Shown here piece by piece: positions 30,998 through 41,515 of a stretch of 64,000 nt of DNA (its first letter is position 1; each line of letters starts with the position of its first letter). The DNA comes from an uncultured Flavobacteriales bacterium (lineage in GTDB: Bacteria; Bacteroidota; Bacteroidia; Flavobacteriales; Schleiferiaceae). Where the stretch lies: contig CALKDS010000035.1 of NCBI GenBank assembly GCA_938084135.1, forward strand, positions 1 to 64,000, given 5' to 3'. The position numbers and the translations under genes were made by a program. The notes beneath the pieces are model-generated. The model worked only from the letters and a program-made list of their open reading frames with translations, searched no databases and was not told the origin of the DNA.

Positions 30998-33900
30998 ATG
31001 AAAAAATCCTTCATTTTGATGTTTTTCGTCTTTGCCTTTTCAGCAAAAGGACAGATTTCGAAAGAAAACAACTGGTTGGACCTAATGAATGACCCTGAGG
31101 TTAATTTTTATGATGTAGTGGATGCTTTTGAAACTGAATGGGATGGTAAAACTATTCAAAAAGGCCGAGGGTGGAAACAGTTCAAAAGATGGGAGGCATT
31201 TATGGAACCCCGAGTATTTCCATCTGGTATCCGCAATAAATCAAATTTTTTATTCAATTCCTACAACGGTTCTGAAACAACCTCATCACTCTCTATCTCT
31301 TCTGGATTGGGAAATTGGACTCTGGTAGGGCCGACCAATGGAAACTCTTTAAATGGAATAGGAAGAATTAATGTAATCGCTCTACATCCATCACAAGTCA
31401 ACACACTTTTTGCAGGATCTCCTGCGGGCGGATTGTGGAAATCCACTGATGATGGTCTTAGTTGGTCTACGAATACAGATTTATTGCCAAATCTTGGAGT
31501 GAGTGCTATTTTAATTGACCCTACAAATACAAATATCATGTTTATCGGAACTGGAGATAGGGATGGTGGAGATACCTATTCCATAGGAGTTTTGAAATCT
31601 ATTGATGGAGGTCAAACATGGAACCCAACTGGTTTAAGTTTTAATGTCACGCAATCTTACAGAATTACCGGCCTAGTCATGCATCATGATAGCACAAACC
31701 ATATTGTAGCAGCCTCAAGAACAGGAATTTACAAGAGTTTAGATGGAGGAGTAAGTTGGTCCATAAAGCAAGGGGGGTCGTTTCAATGCATTGTGAAATT
31801 GCCTGGATCGGATAAGCTATTTGCCGGAACATCATCAAATGGTCAAATCTGGACATCCTCTGATTTTGGTGCAACTTGGACAAAAATAACCAATGGCCTT
31901 CCTACTGCTGGAAGAAGAGTTGAGCTAGCAGTAACAGCAAATGATACTAACTATGTATATGCTATATATGGAGCTGCCAATAATGGACTATACGGTGTTT
32001 ACAGAAGTATTGACGGTGGATTAAGCTGGTCCCAAAGACATGGATCAACTCCAAACTTACTAGACTGGAGTACAAATGGAAGTGGCTCAGGTGGTCAAGC
32101 TTGGTACGATCTTTCTATCGCAGTTTCTCCATTAAATAAAAATGTAGTCTTAATTGGTGGTGTAAACGTATGGCGATCTAACAACGGTGGATCTAGTTTT
32201 TCTTTGAGTGGTCATTGGTACGGTGGTGGTGGTGTTTCGTTCGTTCATGCTGATCATCATTGGATGATGTTTAGACCGGGAAGTAACGAACTTTATGCAG
32301 GTTGCGATGGGGGCGTTTACAAATCAAATAATGGAGGAATTAATAATAGTTGGGTCAGCAGAAATGAAGGCTTAGCCATAACACAATATTATAAAATTGG
32401 TACGTCACAAGCTGATCCATCATTAACTATTGCAGGAGCTCAAGATAATGGAACTCATCTTAATGATGACGGTTGGGATCGCGTTGGCGGAGGAGATGGG
32501 ATGGATTGTTCTATTTCCATTGGAAACCCAAATGTTATGTACAGATCAATCTATTATGGAGATTTTGACAAATCAACAAATGGGGGCAATAATTTTAATG
32601 CCGCATTCAATTTACCGCCTGCGGGCTCCGGTAACTGGGTTACTCCTTTCATTTCTAGTCGCATTTCTACTAACACTCTTTACGCAGGGTTTGATCGCCT
32701 TTGGAAAAGCACGAATGGGGGTGCTAGTTTTAATGCAACAACATCCAATGGGGTTTTTGGTTCCAATAATATTGATGTTTTAGCTGAAGCCCCTGGAGAC
32801 CCCAACACTATTTATGCAGGTATAAATAACAGATTATATCACTCTTCAAATGGAGGAACCACATGGACATGGATTTCAAGTAATATTGGCAGTGGTAACG
32901 TAATTACTGGAATTGCTGTGGACCCTTTAAACTCAAGTCACGTATATATATCAAAATCAAGTTATATATCTAACGCTAAAGTTTACGAATCATTTAATTC
33001 AGGGGCATCATGGTATAATCGTAGCGGTTCGCTTCCAAACATCCCTGCAAACTGCATAGCTTATCAAAATAATAGCAATGGGATTATTTATGTAGGAACG
33101 GACCTTGGAATATATTTTCGTGATGCAAGCATGTCTGATTGGTTGCCATTCAATAATGGAATTCCCAACACCATCGTAAATGATATTGAGATACTTGATA
33201 ATGAAGGAATTATTAGAGTTGGAACATATGGAAGAGGAGTATGGGAGAGTCCTTTAGCTAACGTTTTCTTAGTTAAGCCAGAAGCTAATTTTATTGCATT
33301 CCCTGAAAACGTTTGCTCTACTGCTGATACCATTAAAATCATAGACCATTCTACAAATTTACCTTCTTTTAGAAATTGGAATATCTCTCCTTCTACATTT
33401 CAATATTTAAATGGGACAGGGCCGAATTCATCAGAGATTGATATCACATTGCAGCAAAAAGGCGAGTATTCTATTCAACTCATTTCTGGAAATTCATACG
33501 GAAGTGATACGACTGTAAAAATTAATGTCATTTCTGCTGGAGGAATAGAGACCCCGGCAACTGAAGAATTTTTTCAGGCGATTCCTAATCGATGGACAAT
33601 TTCCAATCCAGACTTTGATAAAAGCTGGGCCATCGCGCCCATTGGAAGTACCACTGATAGCACATGCGCGATATTTCGTGGCTATAACTACTCCAATAGC
33701 GGAGAGAGAGATGATTTAATTTCCCCGAATTATTCTCTTGATAGCAATAGTCTCCTGGTTTATGATATCTCGTATCGTCAAAAAACGGGTTCAAATTCTG
33801 ATACATTGAATGTTTTTATTAGCAATAACTGCGGTATATCGTGGAATCTTCTCCAAAAATTTTATAATGATGCAAGTGGATCTTTTGCAACAGGCCCGAA

Positions 33901-35518
33901 TCAAGCTGGTGCTTTTACTCCATCAACCCAGTCTGATTGGAGAAGTGATACTATTCCTCTGACAACATACAGTGGGGATTTAAAGTTCAAGTTTGAAGTG
34001 ATAAACTCAAATGGTAATAACTTATTTTTAGATCGAATAAGATTTATTCCTAGCTCAGGATCAATTCCTACTGCGGAAGTATTTAGTGATACTATAGCTT
34101 GCATTAATAAGCCGATCAGATTCTATTCTTCAGGAAAAGCAAAAAATGTGACTTATCTCTGGAATTTCCCCGGAGGTATCCCTGCCATTAGTTCGCTCAA
34201 GAATCCCATAGTAACATATTCAAGCCCAGGAAGTAAATCGATCCATTTGTCTGTCACAAATACCCAGGGAAGTGATACTATTTCTTTATACAATTATGTT
34301 GATGTTCTAAATGTATCACAACCATCTGTAACCATTAGTTCCAATTTGAATGCGATTTGCATAGGAGATACAGTTTTATTTAATGCCACCGGAGTAAATA
34401 TTGGTAGTGCGGCAAAATACCTTTGGACAATAAATAGTCAATCATTTGGAGGAAATAATTCTAGTATTTCTCTATTTAATTTAAATAATGGGGACACTGT
34501 ACGCTGTGAAGTTCAATCCTCAGAAGTTTGCGCTTCACCGTCTAAAGCAATTTCAAATCCAATCATAGTTACGGTACTTCCGTTGCCATCTGTCCAAGCA
34601 GGATCATACTCCACTGTTTGTGTTGGCGGTAATGCTGTAAGCCTCCAAGGAACACCTGCCGGAGGTGTGTTTTCAGGCACAGGAGTTGTAAATGGGACCT
34701 TTCTTCCAACAACAGTTGGGCAAGGACAGTATACTATCACCTACACCTACGCTAACAATAACGGCTGTGTTAATTCAGCAGAGTCTATTATTACAGTCTT
34801 GGGCTCACCAAATGTTTTCTTAACCTTACCAGCAAATGTGCTTTGTGCAAATGATCCACCATTAAACATCACAGGTGGATACCCAGCAGGAGGAGTTTAT
34901 TATGTGAATGGTATTTTATCGACTCAAATAAATGCTAACAACCTTGGCACGGGTTTGCATGAGTTAAAATATACCTATTCAAATTTTAATGGATGTACAG
35001 CATCACGATCTGATTCCTTTGAAATAAGAACCGCACCCCCAATTCCAACTGTTCAAGTTTTTGATGGTGATTCTCTTTTCTGTCCAGAAGCTATTTTAGG
35101 ATGGGAGATACAGTGGCTTGATGCAAATAAAAATGCAATTCTAGGAGAGACAAATGCATGGTTCATAGCTCCAACAACAGGGATTTATTTTGCACGACTG
35201 AAATTAGGAACCTCTTGTTTTCCGACTTCTTCAGGAACGAATGTCGTTTCTACTGAGGAGTATAATCTCTCTAAAATAAAGGTCACTCCAAATCCTACTT
35301 CTAGTATTATCCAAATATTCTCTTCAGGAGGTATTTATACTTCGTATCGCTTAAGATTAACCAATCTATCTGGTCAGATTTTTTACGAGGAGATTAAAAA
35401 AGCAAGCGGAAATTTGGATATCGAAAAAATAAACATGACACCATTTCCACCAGGAGTATATATAATTGAAAGAATCGATTCTAAGAAAATAGAAAGTGAG
35501 CGTGTGGTAAAATTTTAA
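30998..35518 (+). CDS. Large secreted VPS10/sortilin-like Asp-box (BNR) beta-propeller protein with PKD-like domains and T9SS C-terminal sorting domain
   Basis: Signal peptide; about 11 Asp-box-like units (STDDGLSWS, SIDGGQTWN, SLDGGVSWS, SSDFGATWT, SIDGGLSWS, SSNGGTTW...); PKD-like region; C-terminal KVTPNPTSSIIQIF...FPPGVYIIE. Confidence 0.88.
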   Translation: MKKSFILMFFVFAFSAKGQISKENNWLDLMNDPEVNFYDVVDAFETEWDGKTIQKGRGWKQFKRWEAFMEPRVFPSGIRNKSNFLFNSYNGSETTSSLSISSGLGNWTLVGPTNGNSLNGIGRINVIALHPSQVNTLFAGSPAGGLWKSTDDGLSWSTNTDLLPNLGVSAILIDPTNTNIMFIGTGDRDGGDTYSIGVLKSIDGGQTWNPTGLSFNVTQSYRITGLVMHHDSTNHIVAASRTGIYKSLDGGVSWSIKQGGSFQCIVKLPGSDKLFAGTSSNGQIWTSSDFGATWTKITNGLPTAGRRVELAVTANDTNYVYAIYGAANNGLYGVYRSIDGGLSWSQRHGSTPNLLDWSTNGSGSGGQAWYDLSIAVSPLNKNVVLIGGVNVWRSNNGGSSFSLSGHWYGGGGVSFVHADHHWMMFRPGSNELYAGCDGGVYKSNNGGINNSWVSRNEGLAITQYYKIGTSQADPSLTIAGAQDNGTHLNDDGWDRVGGGDGMDCSISIGNPNVMYRSIYYGDFDKSTNGGNNFNAAFNLPPAGSGNWVTPFISSRISTNTLYAGFDRLWKSTNGGASFNATTSNGVFGSNNIDVLAEAPGDPNTIYAGINNRLYHSSNGGTTWTWISSNIGSGNVITGIAVDPLNSSHVYISKSSYISNAKVYESFNSGASWYNRSGSLPNIPANCIAYQNNSNGIIYVGTDLGIYFRDASMSDWLPFNNGIPNTIVNDIEILDNEGIIRVGTYGRGVWESPLANVFLVKPEANFIAFPENVCSTADTIKIIDHSTNLPSFRNWNISPSTFQYLNGTGPNSSEIDITLQQKGEYSIQLISGNSYGSDTTVKINVISAGGIETPATEEFFQAIPNRWTISNPDFDKSWAIAPIGSTTDSTCAIFRGYNYSNSGERDDLISPNYSLDSNSLLVYDISYRQKTGSNSDTLNVFISNNCGISWNLLQKFYNDASGSFATGPNQAGAFTPSTQSDWRSDTIPLTTYSGDLKFKFEVINSNGNNLFLDRIRFIPSSGSIPTAEVFSDTIACINKPIRFYSSGKAKNVTYLWNFPGGIPAISSLKNPIVTYSSPGSKSIHLSVTNTQGSDTISLYNYVDVLNVSQPSVTISSNLNAICIGDTVLFNATGVNIGSAAKYLWTINSQSFGGNNSSISLFNLNNGDTVRCEVQSSEVCASPSKAISNPIIVTVLPLPSVQAGSYSTVCVGGNAVSLQGTPAGGVFSGTGVVNGTFLPTTVGQGQYTITYTYANNNGCVNSAESIITVLGSPNVFLTLPANVLCANDPPLNITGGYPAGGVYYVNGILSTQINANNLGTGLHELKYTYSNFNGCTASRSDSFEIRTAPPIPTVQVFDGDSLFCPEAILGWEIQWLDANKNAILGETNAWFIAPTTGIYFARLKLGTSCFPTSSGTNVVSTEEYNLSKIKVTPNPTSSIIQIFSSGGIYTSYRLRLTNLSGQIFYEEIKKASGNLDIEKINMTPFPPGVYIIERIDSKKIESERVVKF

Positions 35519-35519
35519 C

Positions 35520-36215
35520 CTAGATTCTGATAGCAGAATTTAACATACTATTGAATAACGCCAGACCATCAGTATTTAATAAATTTTCATCTGCTGCTCT
35601 TTCTGGATGTGGCATCATACCCATAACATTTCCATTTTTATTAGATATGCCGGCGATGTTTTCTGTGGAACCATTTGGATTTGAGTCTTTTGTAGGATTG
35701 CCCAAATAATCTACATACCGAAACATTATTTGGCTATTGTCATTCAAAGACCTGACTGTTTCCTTATCGGCATAGAATCTTCCCTCACCATGAGCAATTG
35801 GGATTTTATATGTTTTTTCTTTATCAAGTTCAGCCGTAATAGGTGTTGAAACACTTGATGGCGAAAGAAGTACATTTTTGCATATAAACTTGTGCGATAT
35901 ATTATGCAGAAGGCTACCATTAAGTAGCTGAATCTCAGTAAGGATCTGAAAGCCATTACATATCCCTAAAACATACCCACCCCTTGCTGCATGATTTTTT
36001 ACCTCCTCCATAATTGGAGAGAAACTGGCAATTGCTCCAGATCTAAGATAATCTCCAAAAGAAAATCCTCCTGGCAATACAACCATATCAACTCCTTTTA
36101 AATCATGATCTTTATGCCATAATGGTATTGTTTCACAACCTAAACCATCGCGCAAGGTATCAATCATGTCTTGGTCACAATTAGACCCGGGGAAAGTGAC
36201 TACTCCAAACTTCAT
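35520..36215 (-). CDS. purQ: Phosphoribosylformylglycinamidine synthase subunit PurQ
   Basis: MKFGVVTFPGSNCDQD; LGICNGFQIL; MMPHPERA. Confidence 0.96.
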   Translation of the reverse strand: MKFGVVTFPGSNCDQDMIDTLRDGLGCETIPLWHKDHDLKGVDMVVLPGGFSFGDYLRSGAIASFSPIMEEVKNHAARGGYVLGICNGFQILTEIQLLNGSLLHNISHKFICKNVLLSPSSVSTPITAELDKEKTYKIPIAHGEGRFYADKETVRSLNDNSQIMFRYVDYLGNPTKDSNPNGSTENIAGISNKNGNVMGMMPHPERAADENLLNTDGLALFNSMLNSAIRI

Positions 36216-36219
36216 TTGT

Positions 36220-36227
36220 CAAAGGTA
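36220..36227 (-). promoter_or_regulatory. -7 element TACCTTTG four bases upstream of the purQ ATG
   Basis: CAAAGGTA on + strand; exact TAnnTTTG on minus, only 4 nt before the start codon. Confidence 0.5.
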
Positions 36228-36337
36228 AGTATGGGAATTGTTATTACTCACAGATATATTTGGCATGAAATATGTTTAGATAGAGACATAATTTTTTTAG
36301 GTATCTCTGTAGGTACTTTTACAAAAAATAGTAGTTT

Positions 36338-37351
36338 ATGCGTTTAGCACTTATTGGAGCTACTGGAATGGTAGGTGAAGTAATAAGAGAAATATTGTTA
36401 GAACGTCAGTTCCCAGTATCTGAGCTTATTCTCAGTGCTTCATCAAAATCTGAAGGACAAAAAATTCAATGGAATGGTATTCAATATGAACTCCTTTCTC
36501 CAGCAGAGGCATTGTCTAGGAAGCCTGATTTAGCAATCTTTTCTGCAGGGAGTGAAATCTCAAAAACATACGCTCCTAAATTTGCTGAACAAGGTTGCAT
36601 TGTAATTGATAATTCCTCTTTCTGGCGAATGGGTAAAGATATTCCCCTAATCGTTCCAGAGATAAACTCCGATGTTTTAAATAAGAGCAATCTTATTATT
36701 TCAAATCCAAATTGTTCAACAATTCAATTAGTAATGGCTTTAAAGCCTTTAAACAATATCCATCCTATCCGAAGAGTCGTTGTCAGTACATATCAGAGTG
36801 TCACTGGTTCGGGGAAAAGTGGTCAGAAGCAGCTAAATAGAGAAAGAGCTGGCGTATTTGAGGGAGAGACTGCTTACCCATATCAAATTGACATGAATTG
36901 TATTCCTCATTGTGATGTCTTTTTAGATAATGATTATACCAAAGAAGAAATAAAGCTCACCAATGAAACAAAAAAAATAATGGGTGATCCTAATATTCTA
37001 ATTACTGCAACAGCTGTTAGAGTTCCGGTTGAAGGAGGTCATTCAGAAAGCGTCAATGTTGAATTTCAAAATAATCGGCCTTCAATTGAAAATATTAAGA
37101 GGGCATTAGATGCTTTCCAAGGTGTAAAAGTTCAGGACTTTATTGAGGGGAACACTTATCCCATGCCTATTTATGCACGCGGTAAAAATGATGTTTTCAT
37201 TGGCCGAATAAGAAATGATTACTCTCATCCCAAAGCCATTAATTTATGGATTGTGACTGATAATCTAAGAAAAGGAGCTGCTCTAAACGCAATACAAATA
37301 GCTGAAAAGCTTATTGAAAAAAAATTACTCTTTAAGAAAGTAGAAAATTGA
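36338..37351 (+). CDS. asd: Aspartate-semialdehyde dehydrogenase
   Basis: MRLALIGATGMVGEVI; SNPNCSTIQLVMALKPL (catalytic Cys); VSTYQSVTGSGKSG. Confidence 0.96.
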   Translation: MRLALIGATGMVGEVIREILLERQFPVSELILSASSKSEGQKIQWNGIQYELLSPAEALSRKPDLAIFSAGSEISKTYAPKFAEQGCIVIDNSSFWRMGKDIPLIVPEINSDVLNKSNLIISNPNCSTIQLVMALKPLNNIHPIRRVVVSTYQSVTGSGKSGQKQLNRERAGVFEGETAYPYQIDMNCIPHCDVFLDNDYTKEEIKLTNETKKIMGDPNILITATAVRVPVEGGHSESVNVEFQNNRPSIENIKRALDAFQGVKVQDFIEGNTYPMPIYARGKNDVFIGRIRNDYSHPKAINLWIVTDNLRKGAALNAIQIAEKLIEKKLLFKKVEN

Positions 37352-37362
37352 ATTCAGGATTT

Positions 37363-39834
37363 ATGAAAAGTATTAAGTTTTATCTCTGCCTTTTGGCTTT
37401 TGTTTCAACCTTAAATGCCTACTCTCAAATATCTTTCAAAGGTTTGGTAGTAGAGAATTCAAGTGAAAAACCTGTAAGAGAAGCAGGAATTTTATTGATG
37501 CCTGTTGATGATAGCAGAAGAGGCAATTCTCTTTTGAAAGCGGTAACTTCTGACAAAGGAATATTTGATATTTCTTTACCATATCCCGGCAAGTATCGTA
37601 TAAAAATTAGTGCCTTTGGATTTTCTCCATTCACAGAAATTATTGAAACCAAGGAAAAGTTAGCCGATAATTTAACAGAAGAAAAACCAGCGGTTTACAG
37701 AATCTCTAGAGGTGATATTGAACTCGAAGAAGCTCAAGTAATCTCAAGAGGGGCGATGCTAAATGGCCTTGACCGTAAAGTGTATAATGTCGCTGATGAT
37801 TTGCAGGTTTCCAGTGGGACTGGTACAGATATTTTAAGGCAAGTTCCCAATGTGTCATTAGATATTGATGGAAATGTAGCTCTAAGAGGAGATGAAAATG
37901 TGACTATTTTAATTGACGGAAGGCCAGCAGCCATGATGGGGTATCGAGGACAAAACGCATTTGACCGACTGCCATCAGGAACTGTCCAGAGAGTAGAAGT
38001 AATTGTGAATCCCGGTGCTAAATTTGATGCACAAGGAACTGGAGGCATAATAAATCTTGTGACAAAAAAAGGACGTGACTTGCCTTTTAATGGATCCTTG
38101 CAAGCTGGTGTTGGTACAAGAAACAAATATGATTTAGGAGGAAATATTTCCATCCCCATTGGACAGGTTAGAATAAATACAAATATTGGAGCTAACTATC
38201 GAAATATGCTAGGTGGTGGATCTACAGATCGAATATATCGACTCCCAGATACCAACTATACAACTAAAGAGAGAAGTAATTCAAATAGAGAAGATCTGAG
38301 CTATAATGCACAGTTTGGACTGGACTGGGAACTTAAAAAAAAATATATTTTTGGCTTTTCGTTTGGAACAAGCCAACGTTCTCGAGAGTCATGGGACTCT
38401 ACCGTATTTCAAAATACATCAGCAGATCTTTCCGATGCCTCTTCAGCGTTGCAGGTCACTAACAATGAATCTTACGATAATGATAAAAATGTTTCTTTTC
38501 GCTTTGAACAAAAATTCAAAGAAGAAACCAAAAAATGGACTGCTGATTTTAGACTTTCAACCAGCAGTGACGATAACTTAGACGAGTCCGTATTTGACCT
38601 AAGTCCCAATTACCCCATCGCATTTACTTATGATGGAGTATATCAAGAAAATTTCCTTATTGATGGAGAAGGGCTCCGAGCAAATTTTCAAACAGATATT
38701 GAATGGCCCATAAGCGATAAGACAAAATTAGATTTTGGATTAAGAAGTAATTGGAGAAATACGTTTGAGAATCAAGAAGCTGAGCAATTTCAGACAATTT
38801 CAAGTAATTCTAAATATGATTCACTTAGAAGTTTCATAACTGATATGGAAAATCAGGTTCACGCTGGATACATAACATTGGGTCATGCATTTTCCAAAAA
38901 ATGGAAAGGACAATTAGGATTAAGATATGAGCATGCGATAATTTCCATAAAGACAAGTGACACATCCAGTATTAATAGAGTGATTCCTGGATTATTCCCA
39001 AGTGCTTATTTAACTTACAGTCCTAAAAAAGGGATCGACTTTCAATTCAGCTATTCTTTAAGAGTCAATAGACCCGACGGACGTTGGGGCGGTAACCTAA
39101 ATCCTAATATTGATTACTCAAACCCTTCAAGTCTTAGAAAAGGGAATCCAGAATTGGATCCTGAATTCACTCACTCTATTGATCTAAGTGCAGTTCAATA
39201 TGGACGTTGGGGTTCAATCTCGGGATCGTTCTACAGTAAGCACACGGTAAATATGATGTCTCGCTTCATTGAAACACTTCCTGATGGGGTAGTAATGATG
39301 TCATGGGAAAATTTTAATTCACGAGACAACTTTGGGTTAAGTACCAACGCGAATATTAAACTCAATAAAAATATTAGAATGCAAATTTCTGGAGATGCGT
39401 TCTATTCTCAAATCAATGGTCGAAATGTGTTATCCAATTTGACTACAAGTGGATTTGGATGGCAAGGAAGAAGCAATCTGATGATTCAAACATCAAAAAA
39501 TCAGCAATTACAAGTCAGTTACTCCCAATGGGGAGCGGGGCCAACAGGCCAAGGTCTGCGCAAAGGGATTCATTTCTTCAATGCTGCGTATAAAGTAAAT
39601 CTTCTAAATAAAAAATTCTCACTATCGGCAAGAATATCGGATATTTTCAACACAAGAAAATTCAGATACCTTCAGTACACTGACCGTTTAGACATTGATT
39701 TTATGAGATACCGAGAGAGCCGAATTGCTTGGCTGACCCTGCAGTACAATTTTGGCAAAATGGATCCACGAAGTAGAGGTAGCTATCGTACTGGGGGACC
39801 AGGAGGATCAGGAAATAGTATGATAGGTATGTAA
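37363..39834 (+). CDS. TonB-dependent receptor / outer membrane beta-barrel family protein with carboxypeptidase-regulatory-like N-terminus
   Basis: Plug region DILRQVPNVSLDIDGNVALRGDENVTILIDGRPAAMMG; VEVIVNPGAKFDAQGTGGIINLVTKK; ATG at 37363 preferred. Confidence 0.9.
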   Translation: MKSIKFYLCLLAFVSTLNAYSQISFKGLVVENSSEKPVREAGILLMPVDDSRRGNSLLKAVTSDKGIFDISLPYPGKYRIKISAFGFSPFTEIIETKEKLADNLTEEKPAVYRISRGDIELEEAQVISRGAMLNGLDRKVYNVADDLQVSSGTGTDILRQVPNVSLDIDGNVALRGDENVTILIDGRPAAMMGYRGQNAFDRLPSGTVQRVEVIVNPGAKFDAQGTGGIINLVTKKGRDLPFNGSLQAGVGTRNKYDLGGNISIPIGQVRINTNIGANYRNMLGGGSTDRIYRLPDTNYTTKERSNSNREDLSYNAQFGLDWELKKKYIFGFSFGTSQRSRESWDSTVFQNTSADLSDASSALQVTNNESYDNDKNVSFRFEQKFKEETKKWTADFRLSTSSDDNLDESVFDLSPNYPIAFTYDGVYQENFLIDGEGLRANFQTDIEWPISDKTKLDFGLRSNWRNTFENQEAEQFQTISSNSKYDSLRSFITDMENQVHAGYITLGHAFSKKWKGQLGLRYEHAIISIKTSDTSSINRVIPGLFPSAYLTYSPKKGIDFQFSYSLRVNRPDGRWGGNLNPNIDYSNPSSLRKGNPELDPEFTHSIDLSAVQYGRWGSISGSFYSKHTVNMMSRFIETLPDGVVMMSWENFNSRDNFGLSTNANIKLNKNIRMQISGDAFYSQINGRNVLSNLTTSGFGWQGRSNLMIQTSKNQQLQVSYSQWGAGPTGQGLRKGIHFFNAAYKVNLLNKKFSLSARISDIFNTRKFRYLQYTDRLDIDFMRYRESRIAWLTLQYNFGKMDPRSRGSYRTGGPGGSGNSMIGM

Positions 39835-40415
39835 TGATGAAAAAACTCTTTCAATTTTTAATAATTATTTTACTTTCTACTTCCTGCTCTGCTCAGGAAA
39901 GTAAATCTAATAACAATATAAAATCTAAAACACATATGGAAACAGCGGTATTAGCTAGTGGTTGCTTTTGGGGAACAGAATATTTCTTAAAGCGTATTGA
40001 TGGTGTCATCGCAACTACTGTTGGTTACACAGGAGGATTTATAGACAATCCAACATATGAACAGGTTTGTTCAAAGCGCACTGGGCATTATGAGGCAACC
40101 GAAGTAGTTTTTGATCCTCAAAAGACAAGCTATGAGGAAATTGTTAGAGTATTCTTCGAAACGCATGATCCAACTCAAGTAAATGGGCAGGGGCCAGATA
40201 TAGGGCCTCAGTATAAAAGTGCAATATTTTATACTAATGAATCTCAAAAGATTATCGCACAAAAGCTCATCAATATTCTCTCTGCTAAAGGATTAAGTAT
40301 CGCTACTGAATTAAAAGCACTAGATGCATTCTACGCAGCGGAATCCTATCATCAGGATTATTATGATAATAAAGGAGGATCTCCATACTGTCATGGATAT
40401 CGTGCCTTATTTTAA
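39834..40415 (+). CDS. msrA: Peptide-methionine (S)-S-oxide reductase with lipoprotein signal
   Basis: ASGCFWGTEYFLKRIDGV; THDPTQVNGQGPDIGPQYKSAIFYTNE; lipobox LLSTSCSAQ. Confidence 0.95.
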   Translation: MMKKLFQFLIIILLSTSCSAQESKSNNNIKSKTHMETAVLASGCFWGTEYFLKRIDGVIATTVGYTGGFIDNPTYEQVCSKRTGHYEATEVVFDPQKTSYEEIVRVFFETHDPTQVNGQGPDIGPQYKSAIFYTNESQKIIAQKLINILSAKGLSIATELKALDAFYAAESYHQDYYDNKGGSPYCHGYRALF

Positions 40416-40510
40416 AGTTTAATTTATATAAATTGGGAACATTCATGTGTTGAAAACTCTTTCACACATTCATATGTAAATATTGTTTGAATATGTATTT
40501 TGGTGACTAA

Positions 40511-41515
40511 ATGTCAAAGTTAAATTATAGCCTCGAACGCCATCTTTTCCACCTTCTTTTTCAGGAGGATATATTGGATATCCCGGGGTTTGGAAGAATT
40601 GAAGTTCAAAAGTTTGATGCGGAAATTCAAGAACAATCTGGTCTTTGTTTGCCCGCAGCAAGAAGGATTAGCTTCTCACCAATTGCTAGAAAAAGTGAAG
40701 TTTTAATAAATCACCTAGCCCGTTATGAGGGGCTTTCATTTGATTCTGCCAAAGATACCATAGAATCAATAACTAGAAATTGGGGACAAGAATTAAACCA
40801 AGGCAAACGACTTAGGCTTGAAGGAATTGGTTCATTCTCTAAAACAGGCCTTCAGTGGGTTTTTCAGGCTTCAGTCGAGGCTAATTTTTTGCCTGAAGCA
40901 TTTGGTTTGCCAATATTCCGAATTACTCCTTTGAGTCAAAAAGAGTCCGTACCAAAAGAATTTAACTCTGTTGCTACCCTAAAAAATTTAGAAAACAAAA
41001 AAAGAACACAAAAATGGAGATCACCAGTGCGCACCGCAGCGGTAATTTTTGGTGTTGTGAGTCTGCTAGCATTAGGAACGACAAAAGATGACTACCGAGA
41101 AATGATTCAAAATGCGTCCCTAAAACCCAATTGGAAATTATTAGAGGATAAATTAAAAGCGTGGAGTAATTCTGAAAAAATAGATATCGTTAAAGAAATT
41201 ATTATTAATCAACCCGAAGAGATAACTCGGAAAAAATATGTTGTTAAGGCCCCTGAAGAAGGTATCAAAACAAATTCTAAGGAAATAAAATCCAATGGGG
41301 ATTTCTCACTGATTGTTGGTGCATTTGCAGAAATAAATAATGCCGAAAGACTTGTTAGAAATTTGCAATCTAATGGACATCCTGCAGCATTAATAAAACG
41401 AAAAGGAGAATTAACAAAAGTTGCTATTGAGAGCTTTAATAACAGAGAATCGGCTCAATTAGAAAAAGAAAATATTCGTCTTCAATTTCCTGGTGTTTGG
41501 ATTTATAGCCCATGA
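40511..41515 (+). CDS. HU-CCDC81 domain and SPOR domain-containing protein
   Basis: CCDC81/HU-like N-terminal half, central TM, C-terminal SPOR-like FSLIVGAFAEINNAERLVRNLQSNG. Confidence 0.8.
   Translation: MSKLNYSLERHLFHLLFQEDILDIPGFGRIEVQKFDAEIQEQSGLCLPAARRISFSPIARKSEVLINHLARYEGLSFDSAKDTIESITRNWGQELNQGKRLRLEGIGSFSKTGLQWVFQASVEANFLPEAFGLPIFRITPLSQKESVPKEFNSVATLKNLENKKRTQKWRSPVRTAAVIFGVVSLLALGTTKDDYREMIQNASLKPNWKLLEDKLKAWSNSEKIDIVKEIIINQPEEITRKKYVVKAPEEGIKTNSKEIKSNGDFSLIVGAFAEINNAERLVRNLQSNGHPAALIKRKGELTKVAIESFNNRESAQLEKENIRLQFPGVWIYSP

Noticed and set aside
32430-32783. 117-aa + strand ORF nested in the propeller gene
   Set aside because: Alternative frame of a repetitive CDS; hydrophobic low-quality translation with no support.
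37734-38159. 141-aa minus-strand ORF within the TonB receptor gene
   Set aside because: Antisense to a confident CDS, no family resemblance.
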